This document shows, one piece after another, positions 1 through 5,654 of a stretch of DNA of 10,123 nt. The number at the start of each line of letters is the position of its first letter. Within the stretch, counting starts at the first letter, position 1. The stretch is taken from NCBI GenBank assembly GCA_028701635.1, contig JAQVQJ010000035.1:1-10123 (forward strand), given 5' to 3'. A program made the translations under genes and the position numbers. Source of the DNA: Clostridia bacterium (GTDB taxonomy: Bacteria > Bacillota_A > Clostridia > Christensenellales > UBA1242). Below the pieces are notes generated by a model. The model did no database searches, was not told the origin of the DNA, and saw nothing but the letters and a program-made list of their open reading frames with translations.

Positions 1-41
1 CCTTATCAGGGTGGTGCTCTAACCAGCTGAGCTACAATCCA
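1..41 (-). tRNA. tRNA-Ile(GAU), partial (3' part outside window)
   Basis: Read on the minus strand, the visible part holds the 5' acceptor strand TGGATTG, U8-A9, the D-arm (GCTC / AGCTGGTTA / GAGC), the 5' anticodon stem and the loop CTGATAA, whose central triplet is GAT. That anticodon reads AUC/AUU isoleucine codons. The 3' half, with the T-arm and CCA end, lies before position 1. It begins 3 nt after the CCA of tRNA-Ala, so the two are almost certainly processed from one transcript. Confidence 0.9.
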
Positions 42-44
42 TCG

Positions 45-121
45 TGGTGGAGATTATCGGATTCGAACCGATGACCCCCTGCTTGCAGGGCAGGTGCTCT
101 AGCCAGCTGAGCTAAACCCCC
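45..121 (-). tRNA. tRNA-Ala(UGC)
   Basis: A complete tRNA on the minus strand. The acceptor strand GGGGGTT pairs with AATCTCC through two G-U wobbles. A D-arm, an anticodon arm with loop CTTGCAAG around TGC, and a T-arm containing GGTTCGAATCC are all present. The 3' ACCA is encoded in the DNA (45-48). It is the first gene after the promoter at 141-169, with a leader of about 13 nt, and is followed at once by tRNA-Ile. Ala-Ile pairs often sit in 16S-23S spacers. Here no 16S 3' end (anti-Shine-Dalgarno CCTCC region) lies upstream, so this is the head of a separate tRNA cluster. Confidence 0.95.
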
Positions 122-140
122 ACGATTTTTACGCCTAGTC

Positions 141-169
141 ATATTACCATTAAAATGGCTTGATGTCAA
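141..169 (-). promoter_or_regulatory. Promoter of the tRNA-Ala/Ile unit
   Basis: The minus strand shows a perfect -35 box TTGACA (169-164), a 17-bp spacer and a -10 box TAATAT (146-141). The expected start is near 134, about 13 nt before tRNA-Ala. This is the most consensus-like promoter in the window, as expected for a stable RNA operon read by the housekeeping sigma factor. Confidence 0.85.
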
Positions 170-241
170 CATTTTTTTCGGAAGAAGTTACATATTTTTT
201 ATTTTTTTATATTAATATATTTTTAATTTAAAAAATAAATG

Positions 242-269
242 TTGTATTTGTTAAAAAGTGTGATATAAT
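242..269 (+). promoter_or_regulatory. Extended -10 promoter of the zinc-ribbon gene
   Basis: TGaTATAAT at 261-269 is an extended -10 element with a perfect hexamer. Only a weak -35 (TTGTAT, 242-247, 16-bp spacer) is present, as is usual when the TG extension is there. The predicted start near 276 leaves an AT-rich leader of about 97 nt before the ATG at 373. I see no convincing riboswitch fold in this leader, only a distant 7-bp complementarity (276-282 with 345-351). Confidence 0.6.
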
Positions 270-372
270 AACTATGGAAAATTAAAACAAAAACCTTAAA
301 TTAATCTAAATTCTCAAATTTACAAATAATTCAAGTCTTTGATTATTTTCCAAAATTTAATAGGAGGATACA

Positions 373-528
373 ATGGAAGACAAGAAAATTGTTTGTAAAG
401 ATTGCGGAAGCGAATTTATTTGGACAGCTGGCGAACAAGAGTTCTATAAACAGAAAGGTTTTGAGAACGAGCCAACAAGATGCCCAGGATGCCGTAGAGC
501 AAGAAAACAAAACAGAAGATATAACTAG
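373..528 (+). CDS. Small zinc-ribbon protein (zf-trcl type), 51 aa
   Basis: This 51-residue protein starts MEDKKIVCKDCGSEF and ends RCPGCRRARKQNRRYN. Cys8 and Cys11 (CKDC) with Cys37 and Cys40 (CPGC) form a four-Cys zinc ribbon. The segment between them, FIWTAGEQEFYKQKGF, with the following NEPTRCPGCR, matches the conserved pattern of the 'probable zinc-ribbon' zf-trcl family found in Firmicutes and other bacteria. The basic tail (RRARKQNRR) suggests nucleic-acid or ribosome contact, but no function is established and this is inference. The start is supported by AGGAGG (362-367) 5 nt upstream. It has its own promoter and a strong terminator directly after it, so it is a single-gene unit, probably well expressed. 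Confidence 0.9.
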   Translation: MEDKKIVCKDCGSEFIWTAGEQEFYKQKGFENEPTRCPGCRRARKQNRRYN

Positions 529-546
529 TTTATATTTAAAAAAAAG

Positions 547-572
547 AAGTGCGATGTAAGTCGCATTTTTTT
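547..572 (+). terminator. Intrinsic terminator after the zinc-ribbon gene
   Basis: An 8-bp stem AAGTGCGA / TCGCATTT (one G-T pair) with a 6-nt loop lies at 547-568. It runs into an unbroken T tract to 572. The hairpin begins 18 nt after the stop codon, as expected for a Rho-independent terminator. Confidence 0.85.
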
Positions 573-616
573 ATTTTTCAGATAAAACGGGAATAATTTT
601 GAATATCAATTCTGGT

Positions 617-644
617 TTGGAATATATCTATATAGTGATATAAT
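617..644 (+). promoter_or_regulatory. Extended -10 promoter of the TM2 gene
   Basis: TGaTATAAT (636-644) is preceded by a partial -35 TTGGAA (617-622) with a 16-bp spacer. The 11 bases TGATATAATAA are identical to those in the promoter of the zinc-ribbon gene upstream. The expected start is near 651, giving a short leader of about 25 nt. Confidence 0.6.
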
Positions 645-675
645 AAATTTGTTTTTTTAGAAGGGAGTAGTAAAT

Positions 676-885
676 ATGCAAAAAAGATGGTCAAGAAGAA
701 TAACTTTGTTTTTAATTTGTTTATTTATAGGTTGGTTTGGAATTGATAAAATATATATGAAAGGGACCTGGAAACTAGCGTTAGTTAAATTTTTATTAAT
801 ATTTGTTGCTGTTGGCATTATTTGGAATTTATATGATATGGTCTGTGCGTTGATTGGAAAATATAAACTAAATCCTCTTGATTAG
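676..885 (+). CDS. TM2-domain small membrane protein, 69 aa
   Basis: A small integral membrane protein of the TM2 family. After a basic N-terminus (MQKRWSRR), a first hydrophobic segment (about residues 9-24) contains the family signature GWFGIDKIYMKG, the counterpart of the usual G-x-x-G-x-H/D-R-F-Y-x-G. A second segment (about 34-60) ends in the typical IWNLYDMVCALIGKYK, with the conserved W and D. The family is widespread and its bacterial members have no agreed function. AAGGGAG (661-667) lies 8 nt before the ATG. The stop codon overlaps the stop codon of the convergent ArsR-like gene, so there is no room for a terminator between them. It probably forms its own transcription unit. Confidence 0.85.
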   Translation: MQKRWSRRITLFLICLFIGWFGIDKIYMKGTWKLALVKFLLIFVAVGIIWNLYDMVCALIGKYKLNPLD

Positions 886-1217
886 ACTGCATTGACTGCT
901 GAAAGCATAAGTTCGTTGACTTTTCGGTTAGTTAATTTGTACATTATAATTTTGCCATCTCGTTTTGAGGTGACAATATTTTGAGTTTTGAGATATTTTA
1001 GTTGATGACTTATAGTTGTTTGATTAATCTGTAAAATTCTAGAAAGGTCATTAACACACATATTGCACATGGCTAAACAAGAGATTATTTTTAATCTTGT
1101 TCCATCGGAAAAGTTTTGAAAATATATCGCTAATTTATCTATTGATTTATCTGGTGGAAGATAATTTAGTACCTCTTTTTTATTTCTCTCAGTTAGTAAT
1201 AAAAATCTACTATCCAT
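882..1217 (-). CDS. ArsR/SmtB-family winged-helix repressor, 111 aa
   Basis: A winged helix-turn-helix transcription factor of the ArsR/SmtB class. The core is typical: FSDGTRLKIISCLAM (residues 36-50), an alpha3-like element CNMCVNDLSRILQ (51-63), the recognition helix NQTTISHQLKYLK (65-77), and a beta-wing with KRDGKIIMYKL (85-95). In metal-sensing members alpha3 carries ELCVCDL. Here the aligned stretch is NMCVNDL, so the first Cys is kept (Cys54), the second is Asn, and extra Cys lie at 47 and 51. A thiol-rich metal or redox site is plausible but not proven. GGAG-type RBS (CTCCTTT, 1222-1228) sits 4 nt before the ATG. It diverges from the Cys-repeat gene at 1365, its most likely target. 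I could not assign its promoter with confidence. Confidence 0.9.
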   Translation of the reverse strand: MDSRFLLLTERNKKEVLNYLPPDKSIDKLAIYFQNFSDGTRLKIISCLAMCNMCVNDLSRILQINQTTISHQLKYLKTQNIVTSKRDGKIIMYKLTNRKVNELMLSAVNAV

Positions 1218-1280
1218 AGAGCTCCTTTAACAAAATTTTGCAACACACTCATATATATTCCTGTAATAAAGAAATTCTAA

Positions 1281-1305
1281 GATACAAAAGGTAAAAGATA
1301 CAAAA
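1281..1305 (+). repeat. Direct repeat GATACAAAA x2 in the divergent intergenic region
   Basis: GATACAAAA occurs at 1281-1289 and again at 1297-1305, a 16-bp period. It lies between the divergent ArsR-like and Cys-repeat genes, so it may be a regulator site. The region is AT-rich and the repeat is short, so chance cannot be excluded. Confidence 0.4.
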
Positions 1306-1345
1306 TGTTTTTTACATTTTTTTGACATAAAAATAATCTTTTTAT
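1302..1345 (+). promoter_or_regulatory. Two 19-bp palindromes (7-5-7), candidate ArsR-type operators
   Basis: AAAATGT-N5-ACATTTT spans 1302-1320 and ATAAAAA-N5-TTTTTAT spans 1327-1345. Both have perfect 7-bp arms and 5-bp centres, with centres 25 bp apart. ArsR-family dimers bind AT-rich inverted repeats in divergent intergenic regions, so these are the best operator candidates. The first could also act as a weak hairpin terminator because it runs into T residues. A TTGACA at 1322-1327 lies between them, but no good -10 follows at a distance that would leave the ribosome binding site in the transcript. Confidence 0.35.
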
Positions 1346-1364
1346 CAAATGAGAGAGGTAAACT

Positions 1365-1592
1365 ATGAATTTTTCAAATGAAATACTTTTAGTTATATTG
1401 ATAGGAGTAGTTTCTTCCGCAACTGATACGGATTTAGCCAATAACACAAATATGTTACTTCTTTTATTATTAGTACTACTTCAATCCGGATTTTGTAATT
1501 CTTTTAATCAATGTAACTCTTGTAATCAATGTAATCTCTGTAACCAATGTAATACTGCCTGCTGTGGAAATAGAACAAGCTTTTTTATGTAA
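1365..1592 (+). CDS. Small hydrophobic protein with C-x2-C repeat tail, 75 aa
   Basis: I do not recognise this gene. The N-terminal half is hydrophobic: residues 5-18 (EILLVILIGVVSSA), a polar linker DTDLANNTN, then a leucine run at 30-39 (MLLLLLLVLL). The C-terminal part has eight Cys (44, 50, 53, 56, 59, 62, 66, 67). Five of them are spaced exactly three residues apart in a repeat of the type QCNxCN. GAGAGAGG (1351-1358) lies 6 nt before the ATG. The gene diverges from an ArsR/SmtB-like repressor. By analogy with smtB/smtA, a membrane-attached metal-binding role is possible, but this is inference. Other options are a Cys-rich spore-coat-like or surface peptide, or a secreted peptide. I see no clear lipobox and no clear terminator after it. 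Confidence 0.7.
   Translation: MNFSNEILLVILIGVVSSATDTDLANNTNMLLLLLLVLLQSGFCNSFNQCNSCNQCNLCNQCNTACCGNRTSFFM
1509..1562 (+). repeat. 18-bp tandem coding repeat (about 3 units)
   Basis: Units begin at 1509, 1527 and 1545, each starting CAATGTAA and encoding Q-C-N-x-C-N. The first two full units differ at only a few bases; the third diverges in its second half, where it encodes QCNTAC. A half-period of 9 bp (TGTAAn) is visible too. This suggests that the Cys tail grew by tandem duplication. Confidence 0.75.
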
Positions 1593-1707
1593 GAAATATT
1601 TTTAACTTATGGTAATTTATATAGTAATTTTATTTTGGCGCATTAATTTTAGTATCAATTTCGACCGAAGCGAAGAGGGGTAAAGAAATTTTATCAGTAC
1701 ATAATGG

Positions 1708-2829
1708 TTAATTTTCCGCATCAATCTTAATAATATTCGATTCTGTAATTTTTTCAGGAATATCAGTAGAGCTGATGAAAGTCTGAGTTAAAGAACAGAA
1801 TTTTAGTAGTTTTGTTCTTCGAGAAAGGTCTAACTCGCTTAAAACATCATCTAATATTAAGACTGGGAGTTCCCCGGTCTTTTCTCTTATTATTTCTAAT
1901 TCCGCTAATTTCATAGATAAAGCTGCTGTTCGTTGTTGTCCTTGTGAGCAGAAATTCCTAACATCTATATTATTTATTAATACCTTTATATCATCTCTAT
2001 GAGGACCAATAGTTGTGTAGCCAAGCCCTAAATCTTTTTCAAAATTCTTTTCATAGAGTGAAAGAAAGCTTGCTTTTAATTCTTGTAATTTTTCTGCTTC
2101 AATAATTCTATTTTCAAATTTTAATGAGCCATCATATTCAACGAGTAAACTTTCTGATTTACTTGTTAAAAATGAATGACTTTTTTCTGCGTATGGTGCT
2201 AACAAAACTATAAAGTTATTCCTGAAAATTGTAATCTTAGCAGAACACTCGGCTAATTGTTCATTATAAATACTAACCATTCTTTTTAAATCTTCAAATT
2301 TTTCTATATTTCTTTTCGTATCTTTATTTTCTTTTAATAACTTGTTTCTTGAAGATATTATTTTTTCATACTTACCAAGTAGGTAAAAATATTCATTTGA
2401 AGTTTGCGAAATATCTATATCCATAAATCTTCTTCTATCTTCGGGGCTTTCTTTTATTAGTTTTAGTTCATCTGGCGCAAAAAATACACAACGAAATTCT
2501 CCTAAAAGTTCACCCATTCTTTTAATAGGCAACCCATTTATTTTAATTGTCTTCTTTGAGGATTTAAAATAATAAATTTCAATTTTAGTGTTCCCAAACT
2601 TCTTTTCAACTTCTAACTCTATTTTTGCGTGATCCTCGCCCCATTTAATTATATCGTTGTCCTTGTTAGCTCGTAAACTCCTTCCTATGGCGCAAGTAAA
2701 AATTGCTTCAAGTAAATTTGTTTTTCCTTGTGCATTCTTTCCAAGCAGAATATTGGTAGTTGCAGGAAAAGCAAAAGTTTTGCTTGAATAGTTTCGATAA
2801 TTAATTAATTTTATGCTTTTAACTTTCAA
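1708..2829 (-). CDS. recF: DNA replication/repair protein RecF
   Basis: RecF is an SMC-like ATPase that binds gapped DNA and helps RecO/RecR load RecA onto stalled or gapped replication products. The 373-residue length is normal. Seen here: N-terminal KLINYRNY, Walker A GKNAQGKT (30-37), the family motif GPHRDD (275-280), the ABC signature SQGQQRT (295-301), Walker B LPVLILDD (321-328) and D-loop SELD (331-334). The start codon is TTG, chosen because GGAG (2835-2838) lies 5 nt away and the protein then begins like other RecF proteins (MKVKSIKLINYRNY). An ATG at 2838-2840 is out of frame and soon meets TGA. The stop of the upstream P-type ATPase is 10 bp away, so the two are probably co-transcribed. 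The usual dnaA-dnaN-recF-gyrB setting is absent. Confidence 0.95.
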   Translation of the reverse strand: MKVKSIKLINYRNYSSKTFAFPATTNILLGKNAQGKTNLLEAIFTCAIGRSLRANKDNDIIKWGEDHAKIELEVEKKFGNTKIEIYYFKSSKKTIKINGLPIKRMGELLGEFRCVFFAPDELKLIKESPEDRRRFMDIDISQTSNEYFYLLGKYEKIISSRNKLLKENKDTKRNIEKFEDLKRMVSIYNEQLAECSAKITIFRNNFIVLLAPYAEKSHSFLTSKSESLLVEYDGSLKFENRIIEAEKLQELKASFLSLYEKNFEKDLGLGYTTIGPHRDDIKVLINNIDVRNFCSQGQQRTAALSMKLAELEIIREKTGELPVLILDDVLSELDLSRRTKLLKFCSLTQTFISSTDIPEKITESNIIKIDAEN

Positions 2830-2839
2830 GTTTTCTCCA

Positions 2840-5212
2840 TTAGCTTAAATATTTATCCCTATCTTCACTTTTTATAAAATTAATAACCTTTAAGTTTTTT
2901 ATTATTACAATTATATTTGCTGTTATGAGCGCAAATATTAAGCCTATACGCCAAACTTTCATGGTTATGTCTGTCATACCAAAGAAGCCTGGTAAAAACA
3001 TTCCTAAGGTAAGTATACCAGTTAATGAAAATATAACAACTGCAAGTCTAAGCTTATTGTATGGGAAACATAAGGATAAAAGATTTAAGTAGCCCACAGT
3101 GGTTAAAATAATTATTGCCAACGTGCTAGTTTCGGTTGGTGTCAATATTTGAGATTTACCCAATATTAAAATGAGTGCAACATTAACAAATATTAGAAAT
3201 CCATAAGGAAGTGCCCTTCTAAGCACGAAAGGAATAAAGTTATCTCTAATTAAATTCTTATTAGGGAGTAATGCAAGAATGAAACTTGGTGCACCAATTA
3301 CAAAGAACTCAAGCAAGAACATTTGTGTTGGTTCGAAGGGATATCCGACTCCTATAGTTAAAACAAATATAGTTAATAGTATAGTGAAAATTGTTTTCAT
3401 TAAAAATAGAGTTGATGACTTCTGCACGTTATTTATAACTCTTCGCCCTTCTTCTACTACACTTGGCAAAGATGCAAAATTTGAATTTAAGAGAACTAGA
3501 TGAGAGATGTTTCTTGCTACTTCGCTTCCATCAGCCATTGCAATGGAGCAATCTGCCTCTTTTAAAGCTAAAGTATCGTTAACTCCATCACCAGTCATTG
3601 CAACAACATTATTTTTTTTCAAAGTTTTTATAATAATATGTTTTTGTTCAGGAGAAACTCTGCCAAATACAGTATATTTATTTGCTATTTTTCTTACTTG
3701 TTCAGAAGTCATTCCTTCTAGATTAATAAAGTTTCTAGCATTTTCAACACCGACTCTTTCTGCTATGTAGCTTACTGTTTCAGGGTCATCACCTGAAATA
3801 ATCTTTATTTTAACATCATTATCTTTAAACCATTGTATTGTTTTTATTGCATCTTTTCTAATTGTATCTTCAATTAAAATTAAAGCGATTGTTTCTAAAT
3901 CACTTGGAAGTTCTTCGTTTTTCATCTGATTTTTTGAATAAGCAAGTAAAAGTACTCGGTAGCCGCGATTTGCCGACTCTTTAACTTTTTTAGAGATTTC
4001 TTTAGACATTTTTGCTTTAACGTATTCGCTAGCGCCTATCACATAAGTTCCTTCATGTTCGAATGAAGTGGCAGTATATTTTCTATCGGAGGAGAAAGGA
4101 ATATTTTTAGACATTTTAAATGGAGATTCAGTTCCAAAATATTTTACTAATGCCATGGAAGTGTTGTTATGAGTTTCTTGCGCTTTAACAATACTGGAAA
4201 CAGCATTTCTAATATCTATTTCTGTTTTATGATTGTAAAGGATAACTTCTTTAACTGACATTGTTCCATCGGTTATAGTTCCTGTTTTATCTAGACATAA
4301 AATATTGGAACGAGCAAGCATTTCGATACTATAAAGATTTTGCACTAAGGTTCGCTTTTGTGCTAACTTTATTACTCCAACAGTTAATGCTATTGAAACT
4401 AAAAGAAACATTCCAGCTGGTATCATTCCAACCAAACTTCCGCATGTTTTTGCTACAGCATTACTTAAACTACTCCCGCCTGTCCAAAAATAGATATTAC
4501 AGAAAGTTAAAACTCCTATTGGAAGAATAAAAAGCCCTATCCATTTTATTATCTTATTTAAATCTCTAAAAAGATTTGATTTTGGTTGTTTAAATTGTTT
4601 GGCTTCCCTTGCTATTGACTGAATATAACTTTCTTTTCCAACTTTGTTTACTCTTGCACAACATTTTCCGCTTGTTAAGAAACTTCCTGCAAGTAACTCA
4701 TCGCCCTTTTCTTTTCTTACAGGACTGCTTTCACCAGTTAATAGACTTTCATTAACTTCAACAATACCTTCCAGTAAAATGCTATCGGCACAAATTTGAT
4801 TTCCAGATGATAGAATTATTATGTCATCTAGTACAATTTTTTCTGAAGGTAATTCTATCTCTTTCCCATTTCTTATAACTTTAATTTTTGGGGCAGTCAC
4901 AAGGGAAAGTTTTTCAACTACTCTTTTCGATCTTATTTCTTGAAATATTGCTATTCCAGTATTAAATAAAATAACAACCATAAATAAAAGGTTTGAATAA
5001 GATTTAACTAAAAGAAGGGCGACAAATATTCCAAGCCATAACATATTAAAAAAAGTGAAAATGTTATTAACAAAAATACTCAAATATGATTTTGAGGATT
5101 TTTGTTTCATATTATTTACTAAGTTTTGCGATACTCTGTTCCTTATTTGATTGTCATTAAGTCCTGTTTGACAATCCGGCATATATCTTTCAATTTTAAT
5201 TTCTTTTGTCAT
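2840..5212 (-). CDS. P-type cation-transporting ATPase, CtpE/YoaB-like (P2-like)
   Basis: A 790-residue membrane pump that uses an aspartyl-phosphate intermediate to move a cation. Motifs in order: actuator TGES (159-162), phosphorylation site DKTGT (308-312), nucleotide-binding region with SDRKYTATSF (375-384) and VIGASEY (391-397), SGDDPETV (473-480), and hinge MTGDGVNDTLAL (539-550). About ten membrane segments are visible: two pairs before the P domain (about 50-90 and 222-281) and six after it (about 598-772). There is no N-terminal CxxC heavy-metal domain and no CPC in M4, so it is not a P1B copper or cadmium pump. The overall form resembles the CtpE group, whose mycobacterial member is linked to calcium transport. 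M4 reads GMIPAGM where PEGL is common, so the ion is uncertain. RBS AGGAAA (5223-5228) is modest. recF follows in the same operon. Confidence 0.9.
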   Translation of the reverse strand: MTKEIKIERYMPDCQTGLNDNQIRNRVSQNLVNNMKQKSSKSYLSIFVNNIFTFFNMLWLGIFVALLLVKSYSNLLFMVVILFNTGIAIFQEIRSKRVVEKLSLVTAPKIKVIRNGKEIELPSEKIVLDDIIILSSGNQICADSILLEGIVEVNESLLTGESSPVRKEKGDELLAGSFLTSGKCCARVNKVGKESYIQSIAREAKQFKQPKSNLFRDLNKIIKWIGLFILPIGVLTFCNIYFWTGGSSLSNAVAKTCGSLVGMIPAGMFLLVSIALTVGVIKLAQKRTLVQNLYSIEMLARSNILCLDKTGTITDGTMSVKEVILYNHKTEIDIRNAVSSIVKAQETHNNTSMALVKYFGTESPFKMSKNIPFSSDRKYTATSFEHEGTYVIGASEYVKAKMSKEISKKVKESANRGYRVLLLAYSKNQMKNEELPSDLETIALILIEDTIRKDAIKTIQWFKDNDVKIKIISGDDPETVSYIAERVGVENARNFINLEGMTSEQVRKIANKYTVFGRVSPEQKHIIIKTLKKNNVVAMTGDGVNDTLALKEADCSIAMADGSEVARNISHLVLLNSNFASLPSVVEEGRRVINNVQKSSTLFLMKTIFTILLTIFVLTIGVGYPFEPTQMFLLEFFVIGAPSFILALLPNKNLIRDNFIPFVLRRALPYGFLIFVNVALILILGKSQILTPTETSTLAIIILTTVGYLNLLSLCFPYNKLRLAVVIFSLTGILTLGMFLPGFFGMTDITMKVWRIGLIFALITANIIVIIKNLKVINFIKSEDRDKYLS

Positions 5213-5293
5213 ATTGTTATTATTTCCTAGTATTTAATTTTACTATATTTTAAGCATTTAGAGCAAATTAAATAACTATAATTTTTTGGTATT

Positions 5294-5325
5294 AAAAAAG
5301 AAGGCCATATTTAGACTTCTTTTTT
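5294..5325 (-). terminator. Terminator after acpP (works in either direction)
   Basis: A perfect 10-bp inverted repeat, AAAAAAGAAG (5294-5303) and CTTCTTTTTT (5316-5325), with a 12-nt loop, lies 3 bp after the acpP stop codon. The A-tract and T-tract flanks give a U-run on either strand. It separates acpP from the downstream ATPase gene, which must therefore have its own promoter in 5213-5293. Weak hexamers are visible there, such as TAAAAT at 5242-5237, but none is convincing. Confidence 0.75.
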
Positions 5326-5328
5326 TAT

Positions 5329-5547
5329 TTATTTTATAAATTTAGTAATGTCACTTACAGTTTTTATATTTACTGCTTCTTCATCTGAAATAGTTATGCC
5401 AAACTGATCTTCAAGAGTCATTAACATTTCAACCATATCTAATGAGTCTGCTCCTAAATCTTCAACTAATTTAGACTCTGGCTTGATTTTATCTTCTGTA
5501 ATATTTAGTTGTCTTGATAAGACCTTTTTTATTTTATCTATTGCCAT
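5329..5547 (-). CDS. acpP: Acyl carrier protein
   Basis: A 72-residue acidic helical protein that carries growing acyl chains on a 4'-phosphopantetheine arm during type II fatty acid synthesis. The attachment site is Ser35 in GADSLDMVEML, a textbook match. The flanking pattern (FGITISDEEA and a C-terminal VSDITKFI) is also typical. The length is slightly shorter than the E. coli protein, which is normal for Firmicutes. A strong RBS (GGAGGT, 5557-5552) lies 4 nt before the ATG. It has its own promoter and terminator, so it forms a single-gene unit; no fab genes or rnc are next to it, unlike in many bacteria. It diverges from nth. Confidence 0.95.
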   Translation of the reverse strand: MAIDKIKKVLSRQLNITEDKIKPESKLVEDLGADSLDMVEMLMTLEDQFGITISDEEAVNIKTVSDITKFIK

Positions 5548-5573
5548 ATATACCTCCGCAGTAAATTAAGGTT

Positions 5574-5603
5574 ATTTTATCATAAATCTTAACATCTTGT
5601 AAA
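5574..5603 (-). promoter_or_regulatory. Promoter of acpP
   Basis: On the minus strand, TTTACA (5603-5598) is followed after 18 bp by TAAAAT (5579-5574), with TGa directly before it (extended -10). The predicted start near 5567 gives a leader of about 20 nt that includes the strong GGAGGT. I see no obvious FapR-type operator. Confidence 0.55.
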
Positions 5604-5642
5604 CAAATTTCGATTTTTATTTTAAAAACGAGTATAGTGTGT

Positions 5643-5648
5643 TAAAAT
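5643..5648 (+). promoter_or_regulatory. Extended -10 box upstream of nth
   Basis: TGtTAAAAT (5640-5648) has the form of an extended -10. Counting 7 nt from its last base puts the transcription start at about 5655, which is the GTG start codon of nth. A second possible -10, TATAGT (5633-5638), would leave only about 10 nt of leader. Neither has a clear -35. Both imply an mRNA with almost no leader. Confidence 0.45.
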
Positions 5649-5654
5649 CAATGT

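Noticed and set aside
1..121. tRNA pair as part of a 16S-23S spacer
   Set aside because: No 16S 3' end is found upstream of tRNA-Ala on its strand, and a promoter lies directly before it.
1322..1350. TTGACA as the promoter of the Cys-repeat gene
   Set aside because: The only -10-like bases at a proper distance (TATCAA or TCAAAT) would start transcription at about the ribosome binding site, which would remove it from the mRNA. An upstream promoter is more likely, possibly TTGCAA 1238-1243 with TGTAAT 1262-1267.
1509..1562. Tandem repeat considered as a CRISPR fragment
   Set aside because: Units are 18 bp, contiguous and without spacers, and they encode an in-frame QCNxCN repeat.
1593..1707. 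Search for a terminator or gene between the Cys-repeat gene and recF
   Set aside because: Only AT-rich sequence and the short repeat-like stretch at 1661-1680 are present; no convincing hairpin with a T tract and no ORF.
3279..3770. Two plus-strand open frames of 74 and 87 codons
   Set aside because: They lie wholly inside the P-type ATPase gene on the other strand, have no ribosome binding site, and the ATPase frame has all family motifs.
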